Shown: in pieces, positions 1 through 8,234 of the stretch | How the letters are laid out: every line of letters begins with the position of its first letter | Position numbering within the stretch: the stretch's first letter is position 1 | Origin: Paraburkholderia tropica | GTDB taxonomy: Bacteria; Pseudomonadota; Gammaproteobacteria; Burkholderiales; Burkholderiaceae | Length of the DNA: 64,000 nt | Direction of reading: 5' to 3' | Assembly (NCBI RefSeq): GCF_914484835.1 | Contig: NZ_CAJZAR010000068.1 | Span: 186,001 to 250,000, forward strand | Made by a program: the position numbers and the translations under genes | Notes under the pieces: model-generated | The model's database searches: none | The model's input: the letters and a program-made list of their open reading frames with translations, nothing else | What the model was told of the DNA's origin: nothing

Positions 1-2
1 CG

Positions 3-485
3 AATCGGCCCGTGCTGTTCGGCGCCGTGTGCGGGCTGATCATCGCGATCATCGGCGTGATCTCGCACGGCCACGCGTTCGGCAGCGGTTATGCCGAGGC
101 ACGCAGCATGCTCGAAGGCAATGCGCAGGTGAGCGCGGCGTATCCGCTGTTCAAGATCGTGTCGATGGTCGGATCGTATCTGCCGGGCTCGCCGGGCGGC
201 CTGTTCGCGCCGTCGCTCGCGATTGGCGCGGGCATCGGCAATACGCTGCACATGATGTTTTCGCAGATGCAGCTTTCGATGCTGATCGCGCTCGGCATGG
301 TCGGTTATCTCGCGGCGGTCACGCAGAGTCCGATCACGGCGTTCGTGATCGTCATCGAAATGATCAACGGTCATGCGCTCGTGCTGTCGCTCATGGCGAC
401 CGCGCTGATCGCGAGCCGCGTCTCGCGCATCTTCGCGCCGCCGCTTTATGACGCGCTCTCGCAACGCTATTTGCGAGAGCCTTAA
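3..485 (+). CDS. ClC-family chloride channel, C-terminal part (5' end outside window)
   Basis: The frame is open from the window edge to a TAA at 483-485, so the visible 160 residues are the C-terminal end of a longer protein. The segment GGLFAPSLAIGAGIG matches the helix-N selectivity-filter region (GxFxP) of ClC chloride channels and H+/Cl- antiporters. The flanking hydrophobic stretches and the ending shortly after the last helix fit a short bacterial ClC without C-terminal CBS domains. It should act in the inner membrane in anion transport. The gating glutamate lies outside the window, so channel and exchanger cannot be told apart. Confidence 0.88.
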   Translation, partial: NRPVLFGAVCGLIIAIIGVISHGHAFGSGYAEARSMLEGNAQVSAAYPLFKIVSMVGSYLPGSPGGLFAPSLAIGAGIGNTLHMMFSQMQLSMLIALGMVGYLAAVTQSPITAFVIVIEMINGHALVLSLMATALIASRVSRIFAPPLYDALSQRYLREP

Positions 486-518
486 CTTACGCTATCGCGC
501 ACAATCGTCGGGGATGAA

Positions 519-1199
519 ATGAGGATCGCGGACAATCTGGAACGGCGCCTGCTCGGCACGGCGCGTGTGTTGTGCATCGTGGCGCTGGTCGGCGCGGTGC
601 TGGCGATGATGGCGGTGATCGCCGCGCTGGCCGCGTCCGGCAACGCCAACGTGAGCGCCGATCCGCCCGTGAGCGCGAGCGCCGTGCTCGCCTCGATTCC
701 GGGCACGGAAGCGGCCAACGACGCGATCTCCAGCAACGGGGCGAATGGTACGAATGGCGCATACGGCGACGAAGCCGCGCTCGAATTGCCCGCCGCCGCC
801 GGACTCGCGCTGCCCGCGCCGTTGCGCGCCGTGCTCTATCAGCACAATGCGAGTCAGCCGATGCTCGACGCGTGGCTCGACAACGTGCCGCTCGCCGACC
901 GCCAGCAATTCGTCGATGAACTCAGCCAGGTGATCGCGCACGCGACGCACCACGCATCGGCATGGGAATGGGACGATCGCGACCGTTATGTGGCGACGGC
1001 GATGAATCAATACGCGCGCTTCAAGATCGAACGCATCGCGTCGGCGCAATCGCTGATCGAGGCGGCGCAGGCGCGTAGCGCGCAATTCCGCTCGTCGCTC
1101 GGCACCCTGCTCGCCCTGGCGGGCTTTCTCACCGTGCTCCTGCTGCTTCTCGCGATCGAACGCAATACGCGCGCGCTGCGCGTGCAGAAGCCCGGCTGA
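519..1199 (+). CDS. hypothetical protein with two membrane segments
   Basis: This 226-residue protein has a hydrophobic segment at about residues 12-38 and another at about 194-214, with a soluble, probably periplasmic, region between them. The soluble part begins with an Ala/Asn/Gly-rich stretch (SNGANGTNGAYGD) and continues as a mostly helical segment of about 100 residues. The topology resembles the sensor half of a two-TM receptor, but no signalling domain follows the second TM. It starts 33 bp after the ClC gene and may be co-transcribed with it. I do not recognise a family. Confidence 0.7.
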   Translation: MRIADNLERRLLGTARVLCIVALVGAVLAMMAVIAALAASGNANVSADPPVSASAVLASIPGTEAANDAISSNGANGTNGAYGDEAALELPAAAGLALPAPLRAVLYQHNASQPMLDAWLDNVPLADRQQFVDELSQVIAHATHHASAWEWDDRDRYVATAMNQYARFKIERIASAQSLIEAAQARSAQFRSSLGTLLALAGFLTVLLLLLAIERNTRALRVQKPG

Positions 1200-1300
1200 T
1201 TGCGATTGCAAGCCCGCACGCGCAACGCGCCAATAGCGCCCGTCACGTCGATCACGCTAACCAGGCAGTTCATCGCCACGAAACGTTCTTCGTCCCGCCC

Positions 1301-2323
1301 ATGAACACGACCTCACTCGATCTTTCTGCGTTTCCCCGGTACGCGCTGCTCGAAGGCCCGACGCCCATTCAACATCTATCGCGGCTGAGCGCGCGGCTGG
1401 GCGGCGCGAACCTCTATGTGAAGCGCGACGATCTGAACGGACTCGGCGGCGGCGGCAACAAACTGCGCAAGCTCGAATTCCTGATGGGTGAAGCGCTCGC
1501 GCGCGGCGCCGATACCATCATCACCGTCGGCGCGCGCCAGTCGAATCATGCGCGGCTGACGGCGGCTGCCGCCGCGCGCGCGGGGCTTCAGTGCGAGCTG
1601 GTGCTCACGCGCGCGGTGCCGCGTTTCGACGCGGAGTACCTTGAAAACGGCAATATTCTGCTCGACGATCTGCTCGCGGCGCACGTGCACGATCTGCCCG
1701 CGGGCTCCGATTCGCTTCAATTCGCCGAAGCGCGCGCCGATACGCTGCGCGCGCAAGGCCGCAAGGTTTATGTGTGTCCGCTCGGCGGATCGAGTCCGGT
1801 CGGCTGCCTCGGTTATGCGGATGGTGCGGCGGAGATCGCCGCGCAGTCGCGCGCGAGCGGCGTCGCGTTCGACCATATCGTCATGCCCAACGGCAGCGGC
1901 GGCATGCACGCGGGCTTCGTGGCGGGCATGACGGCGCTTGGGTTGAATGCGGCCAGCGTGACGGCGTTCGCGGTGTACGCGAGCGCCGACAAAGCCCATG
2001 CCGCGACACTCGAAAAAGCGAATCAGACCGCGCAACTCATTGACGCCAGTTTGCAGATCGACGCCAACGCGATCGTGATCGACGAATCGCAACTCGGCGA
2101 CGGTTACGGCGTGCCCACCGACGCCATGCGCGACGCCGTGCGTCTGCTTGCATCGACCGAAGGTCTGCTGATCGATCCGGTTTATGGCGGCAAGGCGTTC
2201 GCGGGCCTGCTGGCGAACGTCACGAGCGGGCGCTATCGCGCGAATGAAAACGTGCTGTTCGTGATGACGGGCGGCTTGCCCGGTTTGTACGCGTATCGCA
2301 GCGCGTTTCAGCGCGAATCGTGA
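1301..2323 (+). CDS. dcyD: D-cysteine desulfhydrase / ACC deaminase-family PLP enzyme
   Basis: This 340-residue fold-type II PLP enzyme would convert D-cysteine to pyruvate, H2S and ammonia in the cytosol. The N-terminal KRDD motif and GGGGNKLRKLEF are visible; Lys54 in the latter is the expected Schiff-base lysine, as in Salmonella DcyD. A serine-rich loop (ARQSNHARLTAAAAA) and a Gly-rich phosphate-binding loop (MPNGSGGMHAG) also fit, and the length is normal. ACC deaminases are close relatives, so the D-cysteine specificity is a family-level inference. The gene stands alone between a membrane protein and a convergent MFS gene. Confidence 0.82.
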   Translation: MNTTSLDLSAFPRYALLEGPTPIQHLSRLSARLGGANLYVKRDDLNGLGGGGNKLRKLEFLMGEALARGADTIITVGARQSNHARLTAAAAARAGLQCELVLTRAVPRFDAEYLENGNILLDDLLAAHVHDLPAGSDSLQFAEARADTLRAQGRKVYVCPLGGSSPVGCLGYADGAAEIAAQSRASGVAFDHIVMPNGSGGMHAGFVAGMTALGLNAASVTAFAVYASADKAHAATLEKANQTAQLIDASLQIDANAIVIDESQLGDGYGVPTDAMRDAVRLLASTEGLLIDPVYGGKAFAGLLANVTSGRYRANENVLFVMTGGLPGLYAYRSAFQRES

Positions 2324-2350
2324 CGCCACGCCACGCGACGTGACGCGACA

Positions 2351-3835
2351 TCACGCATCGTCAATAGCGGAAAGCGGCGTGGCCACGTGTTCGAGCGACT
2401 TGCGCTCGGCGTCCACGCCCCAGATCGCGGCGATCAGCGCTGCGCCCAGCATCAACGCGGAACCGACGAGATAGCCGGTGAACACTTCGCTGCGCTGATG
2501 CGTATCGATCAGTCGTCCGAAGAATGCGGGACCGACGATGCCGCCGAGTCCTGTTCCAAAGGCATAAAACACTGCAATCGCGAGCGCGCGAATTTCGAGC
2601 GGAAACGATTCGCTCACGGTCAGATACGCCGAACTCGCCGCCGCCGAGGCGAAAAAGAAAATCACCATCCACGCGATCGTCTGCTGCACGACAGTGAGCC
2701 AGCCCTGCGCGAACAGATAGCCGCTCACGCTTAGCAGCACGCCCGATAGCGCGTAGGTGGCCGCGATCATCTTGCGGCGGCCCAGCACGTCGAACAATCG
2801 TCCGAGCACGAGCGGCCCGAGGAAATTGCCGAGCGCGAACGGCAACAGATAAAGGCCGACATCGCTGCCTGGCACGCGATAAAACTCGGTGAGCACCAGC
2901 GCGTAGGTGAAGAAGATCGCGTTGTAGAAGAAGGCCTGCGCCGTCATTAGCGACAAACCGACGAACGCACGGCGGCGATGGCGCACGAAGATCGCGTGCA
3001 GCACTTCGCGCAATGGCGTGTGTCGACGCGCGCGCAGGCGCAGCGGTTTTTGGACGCTGTTATCGAGCGTGTGTCCGGCTTCGCGAAAGCGCGTTTCGAT
3101 GCCTTCGACGATCGAGCGCGCATCGTCGTGATCGCCGTGCGTGAGCAGCCAGCGCGGGCTTTCGGGAATCCAGCGGCGCATCGGCAGAATGATGAGCGCG
3201 AGCACCGCGCCGATAAAAAAGCACGCGCGCCAGCCCCAATCCGGTGGCAGCCAATGCGGATCGAGCAGCGCGTAAGAGCCCAGCGCGCCGATGCCCGCGC
3301 CCACCCAGAAGGTGCCGTTGATGCTCAGGTCGGTCCAGCCGCGCACGCGCGCGGGCGTGAATTCCTGGATCGTCGAATTGATGGCCGCGTATTCGCCGCC
3401 GATGCCCGCGCCGGTCAACGCGCGAAACACCACGAAGCTCCACGAGCACGCCGTGGCGGCCGTCGCGAGCAGATAGACCGCGAGCGTGATGAAGAACAGC
3501 TTGCGGCGGCCGAGCCTATCGGTGAGCCAGCCGAACCCGAGCGCGCCCAGCACTGCGCCCGCAATATACGCGCTGCCCGCGAGCCCGACTTGCGCGTTGT
3601 CGACGTGCAGCACCGGGCTGGCCTTCAACGCGCTCGCGACCGCGCCCGCGAGCGTCACTTCGAGTCCGTCGAGCAGCCAGGTCACGCCGAGCGCGACCAC
3701 GATCAGCACGTGAAAGCGGCCCCACGGCAGGCGGTCAAGGCGTGCCGGTAGATCGGTTTCCAGAACGGCGGGTTGATCGCCGATCTCGGCGGTGGCGCGG
3801 GTTGGGGTCTCGCTGGGCATGGGCGCGGCTCGCAT
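2351..3835 (-). CDS. MFS transporter, sugar-porter / aromatic-acid type
   Basis: The 494-residue protein has a soluble N-terminus of about 40 residues followed by about 12 membrane segments. The MFS signature between TM2 and TM3 is clear (GWLTDRLGRRK), with a second copy in the C-terminal half (GRLFDVLGRRK), and there is a central cytoplasmic loop of about 65 residues. It belongs to the large group that includes sugar porters and aromatic-acid:H+ symporters; the substrate cannot be read from the sequence. An alternative ATG lies five codons in, at 3820; neither has a strong ribosome-binding site. Confidence 0.8.
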   Translation of the reverse strand: MRAAPMPSETPTRATAEIGDQPAVLETDLPARLDRLPWGRFHVLIVVALGVTWLLDGLEVTLAGAVASALKASPVLHVDNAQVGLAGSAYIAGAVLGALGFGWLTDRLGRRKLFFITLAVYLLATAATACSWSFVVFRALTGAGIGGEYAAINSTIQEFTPARVRGWTDLSINGTFWVGAGIGALGSYALLDPHWLPPDWGWRACFFIGAVLALIILPMRRWIPESPRWLLTHGDHDDARSIVEGIETRFREAGHTLDNSVQKPLRLRARRHTPLREVLHAIFVRHRRRAFVGLSLMTAQAFFYNAIFFTYALVLTEFYRVPGSDVGLYLLPFALGNFLGPLVLGRLFDVLGRRKMIAATYALSGVLLSVSGYLFAQGWLTVVQQTIAWMVIFFFASAAASSAYLTVSESFPLEIRALAIAVFYAFGTGLGGIVGPAFFGRLIDTHQRSEVFTGYLVGSALMLGAALIAAIWGVDAERKSLEHVATPLSAIDDA

Positions 3836-3945
3836 TGCACGAAAACGTGCTGGATCGCGACATCGGCAGCAGGTTGCGTACCTGGCGTGTGTTGCTCGCC
3901 GTGTTCGTTTAGCGCCTGTATATCGTGCGTGTATATCGTGTGCGT

Positions 3946-5178
3946 TTAACTCGCGGCGCGCATGCGCGAGCGGTTCGCCTCCACGGCCTCCACGATTTCC
4001 GCGACCGTGGCCGCCGCAATCGGAAACGCCGAAGCACGCACCGCCAGTTCGCCCGCAATGTCCGACGTGCGCTCGATGATGCGCGCCGCGCTCGCCGCCT
4101 TCACGCCGCTATCCTTCGCGAGTTTCAGCAGATGAGCGCGCGCGGGCGCACGTGCCTCGCCGCCGATATCCATCTGATGCTGGCCCGCCGGTCCGCGATT
4201 GAACGTGATGTCGTACGCGGGCGCGATGCGCCAGTGATCGTCGCGATCGAGGCGGAAAGAAAAGTTCTTCGCGTGATCGTCGCGATTATTGAAGATCACG
4301 TTGAAGACGCAGCGCGCGTACAGCGCCTCGACTTCGCGCACGTCGCGCGTAACGAAGCCCGCAAGGCGCAGCAGATTCGTATAGTCCAGCGACGGCAAAC
4401 GAAAATCCACGTGCGCGACGCCCGCCGCCGTATGCACGGGCACGCGCAGACCGTCCTCGCGATCGAAGCGCGCAATGCCGAACGCCGCGCCCTGCGCGCC
4501 AAGATCGAAATGCGCCGTAGGCGGCATCTCGATCCCGCACGAACGCGCGAGATCCGAATAGAGCATTTCGATCGCACAGACTTCCGGCGCTTCGTTTTGC
4601 GCCGGAAACTTCACGAGCCACGGCTCGCCGGGCGCGTCCTCCGAATTCCACATGCGATTGGCGGCACGGTCCACGTTGACCAGCACCTTCGGACGCGCGC
4701 CATGCGGCGAGCCGCCCATCAGCACGAGTTCGCGCAGCACCGCTTCGCTCGCGCCCGCCATGGCCTGCTGCACTTCGTCGGCGATGGTGTGGAGATTCAC
4801 ATCGGCGACGACGATGGGCGCCTCGCTCTCGGGCGCGTAACTCAGCGCGCCCATGCCGCGACGGCCGACCACGGCGAGGCGGTCGAGCGGCGAAACCGCA
4901 TAGGGATCGATGCCGCGCACGCGGAACAGGCGGTCCATCAGCAGCATGCCCCAGCCGTCGGGCAGACTGTCGGCGACGAGGCCGGGCAAGCGCTGCTGAT
5001 GCGCGGGGAAATCGCCGAACGCGGCGCTTTGCAGGGGCAGTTTGAAGCGCGACAGTTCGAGGCCGCGATCGCGCGCCGCCTGCGTGTATTCGAACAGGAG
5101 ATGCTGGCCGTCGTCCGCGAGCACGCCGAGGTCGAAATGTTCGCCCCAGCCTTCGTAGATCACGCGCAGGCGTTTCAT
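3946..5178 (-). CDS. hipA: HipA-type serine/threonine kinase toxin
   Basis: 410 residues against about 440 for E. coli HipA, a kinase that phosphorylates glutamyl-tRNA synthetase and causes growth arrest. The N-terminal HipA domain is followed by the kinase core. Seen are WLVKFPAQ (the ATP-binding lysine), NRDDHAKNFSF (the catalytic Asp loop, normally D-x-HAKNFS) and PAYDITF (the metal-binding Asp). All catalytic residues look intact, so the toxin should be active. The ATG at 5176-5178 overlaps the stop of the antitoxin gene by 4 bp (ATGA), the standard coupling in hipBA operons. The frame is open further upstream, but that part is antitoxin sequence read in another frame. Confidence 0.92.
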   Translation of the reverse strand: MKRLRVIYEGWGEHFDLGVLADDGQHLLFEYTQAARDRGLELSRFKLPLQSAAFGDFPAHQQRLPGLVADSLPDGWGMLLMDRLFRVRGIDPYAVSPLDRLAVVGRRGMGALSYAPESEAPIVVADVNLHTIADEVQQAMAGASEAVLRELVLMGGSPHGARPKVLVNVDRAANRMWNSEDAPGEPWLVKFPAQNEAPEVCAIEMLYSDLARSCGIEMPPTAHFDLGAQGAAFGIARFDREDGLRVPVHTAAGVAHVDFRLPSLDYTNLLRLAGFVTRDVREVEALYARCVFNVIFNNRDDHAKNFSFRLDRDDHWRIAPAYDITFNRGPAGQHQMDIGGEARAPARAHLLKLAKDSGVKAASAARIIERTSDIAGELAVRASAFPIAAATVAEIVEAVEANRSRMRAAS

Positions 5179-5534
5179 CGGCTGGATCTCCTGGACACGG
5201 ATTTGGCGGCGGGTTTGGCGACTGGTTTGTCCGCCGATACGCGGCGCGGCGCACGCTGACGGGTCTCGCTCGCCTGCTCCATCGCGCGGATCGAACGGAC
5301 CTTGAGTTCGAACAGCGCCTCCAGATCGGCCGCCCGCCCGAGCGCCTGCGCCACGCGCAGGAACGTCTCCAGCGTCGCCTGGCCGCTGCGTTCGAAATTG
5401 CGTAACGCGCGCTCGGACACGCCCGCGCGCGCCGCCAGTTCGGCCTGCGTGAGCGCCTGCTGAAGCCGCAAGGCGCGCAGTTTCTGTGCGAGCGCGCCCG
5501 CGATTTCCTCGACCGTCGCGAGATCGAACAGCAT
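5175..5534 (-). CDS. hipB: HipB-type HTH antitoxin / repressor
   Basis: This 119-residue protein has an XRE/Cro-type helix-turn-helix at about residues 20-70 (LTQAELAARAGVSERALRNF) and a basic, Ala/Ser-rich tail rather than the short tail of E. coli HipB. It should neutralise the kinase encoded just downstream and repress the operon. I chose the ATG at 5532-5534: it has GGAG upstream and leaves room for the TATAAT at 5564-5569. An upstream non-ATG start at 5564 would overlap that -10 box. The promoter region carries three copies of a 12-bp word, which fits autorepression. Confidence 0.88.
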   Translation of the reverse strand: MLFDLATVEEIAGALAQKLRALRLQQALTQAELAARAGVSERALRNFERSGQATLETFLRVAQALGRAADLEALFELKVRSIRAMEQASETRQRAPRRVSADKPVAKPAAKSVSRRSSR

Positions 5535-5563
5535 GGCCTGCTCCACGGTGGATAACAGGCACA

Positions 5564-5569
5564 ATTATA
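5564..5569 (-). promoter_or_regulatory. -10 box of the hipBA promoter
   Basis: A perfect TATAAT read on the minus strand lies 30 bp upstream of the hipB ATG and overlaps the first operator-like repeat by two bases. No clear -35 hexamer was found at 16-18 bp. Confidence 0.6.
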
Positions 5570-5579
5570 CCGTTTATCG
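5568..5579. promoter_or_regulatory. HipB operator-like repeat, copy 1
   Basis: The word taccgtttatcg on the plus strand. It abuts the hipBA -10 box, so a bound repressor would block RNA polymerase. An identical copy lies at 5658-5669 and a one-mismatch copy, in reverse orientation, at 5591-5602. Confidence 0.65.
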
Positions 5580-5590
5580 CGGAAATTCAC

Positions 5591-5602
5591 CGATAATCGG
5601 TA
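5591..5602. promoter_or_regulatory. HipB operator-like repeat, copy 2 (reverse orientation)
   Basis: cgataatcggta, which reads taccgattatcg on the minus strand: one mismatch to copies 1 and 3. It lies in the expected -35 region of the hipBA promoter. Confidence 0.6.
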
Positions 5603-5609
5603 GAAATAT

Positions 5610-5650
5610 GCCGGTTAATGTGGATCAATCGTCAGCGATTCCTAACCGGC
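5610..5650. repeat. inverted repeat gccggtta ... taaccggc upstream of hipBA
   Basis: Perfect 8-bp arms at 5610-5617 and 5643-5650 with a 25-bp spacer, placed between operator copies 2 and 3. It may be a further regulatory site for hipBA; no factor is recognised. Confidence 0.4.
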
Positions 5651-5657
5651 GCAAATC

Positions 5658-5669
5658 TACCGTTTATCG
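5658..5669. promoter_or_regulatory. HipB operator-like repeat, copy 3
   Basis: taccgtttatcg, identical to copy 1 and 90 bp away from it. Its distance from the -10 suggests looping or cooperative binding if HipB uses it. Confidence 0.6.
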
Positions 5670-5725
5670 AGAAAATCCTGGCTTAAGCGGCATTTTTCTT
5701 CCGATTACACACCACAAGCGCACAG

Positions 5726-6385
5726 TCAATCCCGATCGGGCGCGCCCAGCGGAAACAAGGGCCGATACGGCCTCGCCTCCTCCACCGCGCGCGCAAACGA
5801 GGGCCGCGCGAGCAGCCGCGCACGATACGCGCGCAGCACGGCGAAATGCTCGGGAATGCGGTGCGTCCAGTCGGCGTAAAAGAGCGAAGGCGCGGCCGCG
5901 CAGTCCGCGAGCGTGAAGTCCTCGCCCGCCGCCCAGGTCCGCCCCGCGAGCCGCTTGTCGAGCCACGCGTAGGCCAGATCGAGCTTGCTCGCCGCATACG
6001 CGCGCGCGTCGTCACGCTGCGCGGGATCGCCCGTCAACGCGCCCTCGACGGCGCGCTGCACCGGCGTCATCACATGCAGATCGAAGAAGCGATCGAGAAA
6101 GCGCACATCGAGCGCGGCCATCGGGTCATGCGGCAAAAACCGCTGCGCGCCGCCATGCGCGAGCTGAAGATATTCGATGATGATGCTGGTCTCCGCCACG
6201 CTGCGCTCGCCGTCGACGAGCACCGGAAATTTGCGTAACGGCCACAGCGTCAGCCACGCCTGCGTGTGCTGCGGCGTGTCGGGCCCAATCGCGCGCAACT
6301 CGAACGGCGTGCCGTTCTCGTACAGCGCGATGAGCACCTTCTGCGTATAAGAAGAAAACGGATGACCATAAAGCGCGAGCGACAT
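5726..6385 (-). CDS. glutathione S-transferase family protein
   Basis: 219 residues, the usual length. The N-terminal thioredoxin fold shows the active-site stretch YGHPFSSYTQKVLIAL, the cis-proline region RKFPVL and the glutathione-binding AETSIIIEYL. A helical C-terminal domain follows from about residue 90. It should conjugate or reduce electrophiles with glutathione in the cytosol. The ATG at 6383-6385 is preceded by GGGAGG at a good distance; the longer open frame up to 6574 lacks such a site and encodes no family sequence. The substrate is unknown. Confidence 0.87.
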   Translation of the reverse strand: MSLALYGHPFSSYTQKVLIALYENGTPFELRAIGPDTPQHTQAWLTLWPLRKFPVLVDGERSVAETSIIIEYLQLAHGGAQRFLPHDPMAALDVRFLDRFFDLHVMTPVQRAVEGALTGDPAQRDDARAYAASKLDLAYAWLDKRLAGRTWAAGEDFTLADCAAAPSLFYADWTHRIPEHFAVLRAYRARLLARPSFARAVEEARPYRPLFPLGAPDRD

Positions 6386-6630
6386 CGTGAGACCTCCCGG
6401 TTCGAAGCGGACAGCGCAGGCGGGTGGAAGATGCGTTGAACGACGGCTTGAACGATGCGCCAGGCGCGCGCGCATTGCAAGCGTTCGCGTGCGGCGATAG
6501 TCGTGCGGTTCGGCTTGGGAGGGAGGTTCGATCGTGACGCGATCGAGAAGGAGTCTGCGATGGCGGAGCGCCACCGCGCTGGCGCAGGGGCAAGCACCAA
6601 GCCTGCCCCACGCCTTCTACACAACGCGCA

Positions 6631-7890
6631 TCAGTCGAGCGATGCGCCGCCGCAATTGCATCCGCGTTCGAGCGACGAAGCCGCCGCCGAACGCGGCCGC
6701 TCCATCGCAGCCAGGCGCTGCAACGTGATGAGGCCCAGCACGGCGAGTCCGCAGCCGAGCACGAAATCGGCGCGCACGCCCGCATGATCGACGATCGTGC
6801 CGCCCACCGACGAACCCAGCGCAATCGCCACCTGAATCACGCTGACGAACATCGCCGAGCCGGCTTCAGGACGATCGGCCGTGCCGCGCTGAATCCACAC
6901 GCTGAAGCACAGCGGCAGCGCGCCGAACGCGACACCCCACATCAGCATCGCCGCGATTTCGCCGATGCGCACGTGATCGAGCAACAGCATCGACGACAGC
7001 GCGCAAAGCAGCAGCGCTGTCATGGCCGCAACCGATGTTTTCAAACGATTCGCGATCACCATCGACAGCAGCGCATTCGAGAAAAATCCGATCACGCCGA
7101 ATGCGAGCAGCAGCAGCGTAATGGCGTTCAACGAAAAGTCCTGCTGCAACAGCGGCGCGATAAAGGTGTACGTCGAAAAATGCGCGCCGAAAACCAGCGC
7201 GACCATCAGCATGCTCAGGCGCGTATGCGGACGACGCATCAATTCGACGAAATCGGCGATACGCAGCGCGGTGGCGGACGGCAGCGACGGCACGAGCAAC
7301 GCCTGCGCGATCAGCGCGACCGCGACGAGGCCGCCCGTCGCGAGAAACGACGCGCGCCACGATGCGAAGCCCGCGATAAAGGTGCCGAGCGGCACGCCGA
7401 TCACGGTCGCGCAGGTGACGCCCGTGAGAATGATGGCGGTTGCACGCGCGGCGTCGCTGAGTTGCACGAGACGTCCGGCGGCGGCGGTCGCGAGCGTCCA
7501 GAAGCCGCCGAGCGCCGCGCCGAGCATCGCGCGGCCGATCAGCATGACAACGAAATTCGACGACATCGCCGAAACGATATTCGACGCGAGCAGCACCGCG
7601 GTGAGCAGCAAAAACACGCGGCGCCGATCCATGCGGCCCGCGAGAATCAGCATGCCGGGCGCGAAGATCGCGGCCAGCACGCCGGGCGTGGTGACCATCA
7701 GACCCGCTGTGCCCGGCGTTACGCCGAGGTCGCGCGCAATCTGGGGCAGGAGCCCGACCGGAAGAAATTCGGAGGTGACGAAAGCGAATGCGCTAATGGC
7801 GACGGCAAACACCGCGAGCCATTGGCGCAATGTCGTTTCGGCGCCGGGGCGTAGCGACGCCGCATCGACGGGTTGTTCGTTGATGTGCAT
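6631..7890 (-). CDS. MFS transporter, DHA1 drug-efflux type
   Basis: The 419-residue protein has 12 predicted membrane segments. It shows the pattern of the DHA1/AraJ-like group: TSEFLPVGLLPQIARDLGV in TM1 and the following loop, then AGRMDRRRV as the loop 2-3 motif and TGVTCATVIGVPLGTFIAG as motif C of proton antiporters. Export of a drug or sugar-like molecule is likely but the substrate is unknown. The C-terminal tail carries an unusual Cys pair (RGCNCGG) not typical of the family. The ribosome-binding site is weak. Confidence 0.82.
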   Translation of the reverse strand: MHINEQPVDAASLRPGAETTLRQWLAVFAVAISAFAFVTSEFLPVGLLPQIARDLGVTPGTAGLMVTTPGVLAAIFAPGMLILAGRMDRRRVFLLLTAVLLASNIVSAMSSNFVVMLIGRAMLGAALGGFWTLATAAAGRLVQLSDAARATAIILTGVTCATVIGVPLGTFIAGFASWRASFLATGGLVAVALIAQALLVPSLPSATALRIADFVELMRRPHTRLSMLMVALVFGAHFSTYTFIAPLLQQDFSLNAITLLLLAFGVIGFFSNALLSMVIANRLKTSVAAMTALLLCALSSMLLLDHVRIGEIAAMLMWGVAFGALPLCFSVWIQRGTADRPEAGSAMFVSVIQVAIALGSSVGGTIVDHAGVRADFVLGCGLAVLGLITLQRLAAMERPRSAAASSLERGCNCGGASLD

Positions 7891-8234
7891 GGAACTGTTT
7901 TAGAGAGGCGAATAATAAAAGCGATTGTTCGGTCAAACTGCGCTAAAACGCGGGAGAAAATGCGGATAACCGAATTCGCTGCGGGGTTCTTTCTAACTTA
8001 ACATCGCAGAAAGAAAATTGTGTGAGTGTTTTAAAAAACGCGTTCGTCAGTAGGGTCTTGATGCGCGCGGAAACACGTACGCGAAACGAATGCCGCGCCT
8101 GATATCTGCGTCAAAAGGACGCAAATTTCAGGCGCAAAGCGCGGCGATCGGTAAAAAAGAAACGGCGAAAAAAATAAATACGTGGCGTGGCCGATCAGAA
8201 GGCATTCATCAGCCGGAAGCGGTATGCCGGTATT
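7891..8234. other. 344-bp intergenic region, AT-richer than its surroundings
   Basis: No open frame of note. It holds the probable promoter of the MFS gene at 6631-7890 and, near its upper end, a nested inverted repeat (8095-8135) just downstream of the outer-membrane protein gene. Confidence 0.6.
8095..8135. repeat. nested inverted repeat (two-storey hairpin)
   Basis: Outer arms gcgcctga (8095-8102) and tcaggcgc (8128-8135) are perfect. Inside them lie a perfect tgcgtc/gacgca stem (8107-8112 and 8118-8123) and a 5-base loop, separated from the outer stem by a 4 x 4 internal loop. It lies about 100 bp downstream of the outer-membrane protein gene. It could terminate or stabilise that transcript, or be a protein-binding palindrome. 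Confidence 0.6.
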
